Source of the DNA: Candidatus Bathyarchaeota archaeon
Lineage (GTDB): Archaea; Thermoproteota; Bathyarchaeia; Bathyarchaeales; Bathycorpusculaceae
DNA length: 7,739 bases
Reading direction: 5' to 3'
NCBI GenBank assembly: GCA_030630585.1
Contig: DAOVMU010000064.1
Span: 1-7,739 of the forward strand
This document shows, in pieces, positions 5,941 through 7,739 of this stretch. Each line of letters starts with the position of its first letter. Position 1 is the first letter of the stretch. The notes under the pieces are model-generated. The model was not told the origin of the DNA and searched no databases. It worked only from the letters and a program-made list of their open reading frames with translations. The translations under genes and the position numbers were made by a program.

Positions 5941-7308
5941 ATGGACGACGCAAACCAAGACTTCAATAAATATGTGCAGCCAATCGATTTTGAAAGGTTA
6001 ACCTCTATTGTCTCCTCGGAATTCCAGATAGAGGAAGCCCTGATAGAACACAATATTCCCACGTACTATCTAAAGCAGTCGCAAGAAACAAAGAAAACCT
6101 TTCTAAAGCTGCTAGAAAACCTTAGAACAATAGGTTTGATAGCGCTTCTCAGAAAAAAGGATGGAAAAGTCGTTCTAAGAGTTGTTCCCGGACCTACTAC
6201 GAAACCAAGCAACGTTCTAATCAACTGGCTCCTTTTTTTCGCAACTATCGGAACTACTTTCCTTACAGGATACCTCCTTACAGAATACCTGCTACCTAGA
6301 GGTGTGATTGATCCTCTCATCGGTGGAGCGACGTTCACACTCGCAATAATGGCTGCGCTTGGCTTGCATGAAACAGGTCACATGATTGCAGCAAGTCAAC
6401 ATAAAGTCAAAGTTACAGCTCCATACTTCATTCCTGGGCCTCCTCCTATTGGGCCATTATTTGGCGTAGGAACTTTTGGAGCAGTTATAATTCAAAAGCA
6501 ACTTCCTCCAAACAGAGATGCCTTGTTTGATATAGGCGTAAGCGGGCCTATTTTGGGATTTATAGTGACAGTCTTGGTCACTTTTGTGGGAGTAGCTTTG
6601 TCTCCTGCGAGATACATGTTTCCTGAGGGCCCCTTTATGAGTTTGCCGATACTTTTTGATCCTATAGGAAAAGCCTTGGCTTTTTTTGGTCTTTCTAAGC
6701 AAGGTAACGTAATTTCGCTGCATCCTGTGGCGTTTGCAGGTTATGTAGGCATGATTGTAACTATGCTTAACTTGTTGCCAACAGGGATGCTGGACGGCGG
6801 GCACATAGCTAAGTGCATAGTTGGAGATAAGTTTCGAATGCTGTTGACAATTCTTTCAGTTGTGTTGCTGGTTTTCCTTGGATATTATCCGATGGCTATG
6901 CTTGTCCTGTTTTTATCAATGTATCGTCATCCAGGTCCTTTAGATGACGTTTCAAAACTCTCAAAGACCAGAAAACTTCTCGTTCCTGCGTTGATCGTGA
7001 TTTTCTTGCTTTGTGGAATACCTGGGGGGACACCTGTTCACAAGTTAGAAATACAGTCGAATGTAACAGGCGTTCCATTTAGCATATATTACACGGAAAA
7101 CATGTGTTATAATAACCAGACTCCTTGGCTCAGCGAGGCATTGGCAGAGGGAAGCTATGTTGTCAGTTTAAATTCAACAGTTGTCATCGACAATTCAGTG
7201 TTCATCTTTGCACATTGGGAAAACGGAGATACAAACAGAAATCGGACAATCACGCTGACATCTGATGTAACTATTAATGCTATATTCACTCAACAAAACC
7301 CTCAATGA
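5941..7308 (+). CDS. M50-family (site-2 protease/EGY-like) membrane metalloprotease with C-terminal extracytoplasmic domain
   Basis: A 455-residue intramembrane zinc protease. Residues 1-90 are a soluble N-terminal domain without cysteines. Membrane segments lie at about 92-115, 126-150, 196-222, 262-280, 300-326 and 346-362. The active site is complete: HETGH (143-147), with H143 and H147 as zinc ligands and E144 as catalytic base, plus D285 in LLPTGMLDGGH as the third ligand. GVGTFGAVI (175-183) and PPNRDALFDIGVSGPILG (189-206) are landmarks of the EGY/archaeal branch of M50. After the last helix, residues 363-455 form an extra beta-rich domain ending in AHWENGDTNRNRTITL and a V-T-I-N-A-I-F strand. 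That resembles the W-x-[D/N]-G repeats found in many archaeal secreted proteins. Proteases of this group cleave membrane-tethered substrates such as anti-sigma or regulatory proteins, or process membrane proteins; the substrate here is unknown. The gene appears monocistronic. Confidence 0.93.
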   Translation: MDDANQDFNKYVQPIDFERLTSIVSSEFQIEEALIEHNIPTYYLKQSQETKKTFLKLLENLRTIGLIALLRKKDGKVVLRVVPGPTTKPSNVLINWLLFFATIGTTFLTGYLLTEYLLPRGVIDPLIGGATFTLAIMAALGLHETGHMIAASQHKVKVTAPYFIPGPPPIGPLFGVGTFGAVIIQKQLPPNRDALFDIGVSGPILGFIVTVLVTFVGVALSPARYMFPEGPFMSLPILFDPIGKALAFFGLSKQGNVISLHPVAFAGYVGMIVTMLNLLPTGMLDGGHIAKCIVGDKFRMLLTILSVVLLVFLGYYPMAMLVLFLSMYRHPGPLDDVSKLSKTRKLLVPALIVIFLLCGIPGGTPVHKLEIQSNVTGVPFSIYYTENMCYNNQTPWLSEALAEGSYVVSLNSTVVIDNSVFIFAHWENGDTNRNRTITLTSDVTINAIFTQQNPQ

Positions 7309-7739
7309 AACTATGTAGTGACCTTTTGATTGCTTGGCGGCTGTGGTTAAGTTTGGATGGTAACTTCCACTGTTCTGGCGTAACTCTTGTTTACTTGTTT
7401 TGTGCTTTTTCCAGTTGAACCAACACAATCTAATGCATTTCAATTGTTTCCAAGTCAATATCATCAGTGACCATGCTGCCTGGTTCGTTGATTGGTGAGA
7501 AAATAACGACGGTTTCGACGACACTTCCGATTTGTACTGCTGTCTAATGAGAGTTATTGAATGATGTTTCCGAACTGTCAACCAACAGAAAACCTTTGAC
7601 TGTTCTGTATGTAGACGTCTTTGTGTTGTCTTTATATTTGTGAAGCGTTCTGCGTTTCTGTATTTCTGTTGAACTGGTAAACAACAATATTTATTAAATA
7701 TTGCGATACTAGATATCGTTGCTGACGAAACTGTCGGAA
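7309..7739. other. Region without a convincing intact gene; possible decayed minus-strand coding remnants
   Basis: No tRNA, rRNA, insertion-sequence end or CRISPR repeat is visible. The long minus-strand open frame crossing from here into the protease gene (7195-7581) has a composition unlike a real protein. Two other minus frames read like protein. At 7430-7543 the product begins TAVQIGSVVETVVIFSP and passes through NEPGSMVTDDIDLETIE before a stop. At 7347-7439, one frame over, it reads NALDCVGSTGKSTKQVNKS, then YARTVEVTIQT and a stop. One added base near 7434-7438 would join them. This could be the 3' end of a decayed or wrongly assembled gene. TATA-like stretches occur at about 7630-7638 and 7688-7700. 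Confidence 0.4.
7685..7703. repeat. 19-base AT-rich palindrome near the right edge
   Basis: CAATATTTA (7685-7693) and its exact reverse complement TAAATATTG (7695-7703) flank a single T. The centre contains a TATA-like TTTATTAAATA usable on either strand. Immediately beside it, CGATA at 7704-7708 and TATCG at 7714-7718 form a second, smaller inverted repeat with a 5-base spacer. This is probably a promoter or operator for a gene beyond the right edge or for the decayed minus-strand gene. Confidence 0.5.

Noticed and set aside
6457..6804. A 115-codon minus-strand open frame opposite the M50 protease
   Set aside because: It is antisense to conserved catalytic motifs of the protease and rich in K, R, H and Y with no domain.
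7480..7500. CTGGTTCGTTGATTGG resembling a tRNA T-arm
   Set aside because: There is no matching acceptor stem, anticodon arm or CCA-proximal pairing in the surrounding sequence.
7195..7581. A 128-codon minus-strand open frame overlapping the end of the protease gene
   Set aside because: Its composition is rich in H, Q, K, S and W with no recognisable domain; it overlaps a certain gene by over 100 bases, and neighbouring frames look more protein-like.

Overview
The window reads as a chromosomal stretch of an uncultured-type archaeon. The evidence is a FlaI/PilB-like secretion ATPase with the archaeal Walker A form (GGTAAGKT), a coenzyme F420 ligase (CofE), a large N-glycosylation-rich surface protein with beta-helix, PKD and invasin-like Ig repeats, an archaeal site-2-type protease, AT-rich TATA-like boxes about 25-35 bases before several starts, and T-rich tracts instead of clear bacterial terminators. 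The mix fits a TACK archaeon (a Bathyarchaeia-like lineage is plausible), but no rRNA or marker gene is present, so this placement is inference. I see no insertion sequence, CRISPR array, tRNA or rRNA.

Left block (1-3817, all on the minus strand): the 5' two thirds of a type II/IV secretion-system ATPase, cut by the left edge, preceded by an 886-residue membrane-anchored surface protein. The surface protein has a signal peptide, a right-handed beta-helix, a PKD domain, four tandem Ig-like Big_1-type repeats, a C-terminal membrane helix and a short cytoplasmic tail. The two share an orientation and a 69-base gap, so a link between a pilus or secretion apparatus and a surface adhesin or stalk is possible but unproven; the ATPase also has its own plausible promoter.

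Middle block (3818-5727): a divergent promoter region with a repeated palindromic octamer separates the surface protein from cofE (plus strand, TTG start). CofE converges on a glyoxalase II-like metallo-beta-lactamase-fold hydrolase with no base between the two stop codons. The hydrolase is in turn divergent from a 74-residue zinc-ribbon protein.

Right block (5728-7739): a 213-base non-coding stretch with a T-tract terminator, a 10-base palindrome and three copies of an 8-base element around a TATA box leads into an M50 (site-2 protease/EGY-like) membrane metalloprotease with an unusual C-terminal extracytoplasmic domain. The last 431 bases have no convincing intact gene. They hold protein-like minus-strand fragments that would join with single-base shifts, and a 19-base AT-rich palindrome near the right edge.

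No complete novel system is evident. The points most worth a second look are the surface protein next to the ATPase, the protease with its fused sensor-like domain and its repeat-bearing promoter, and the possibly decayed gene at the right end.
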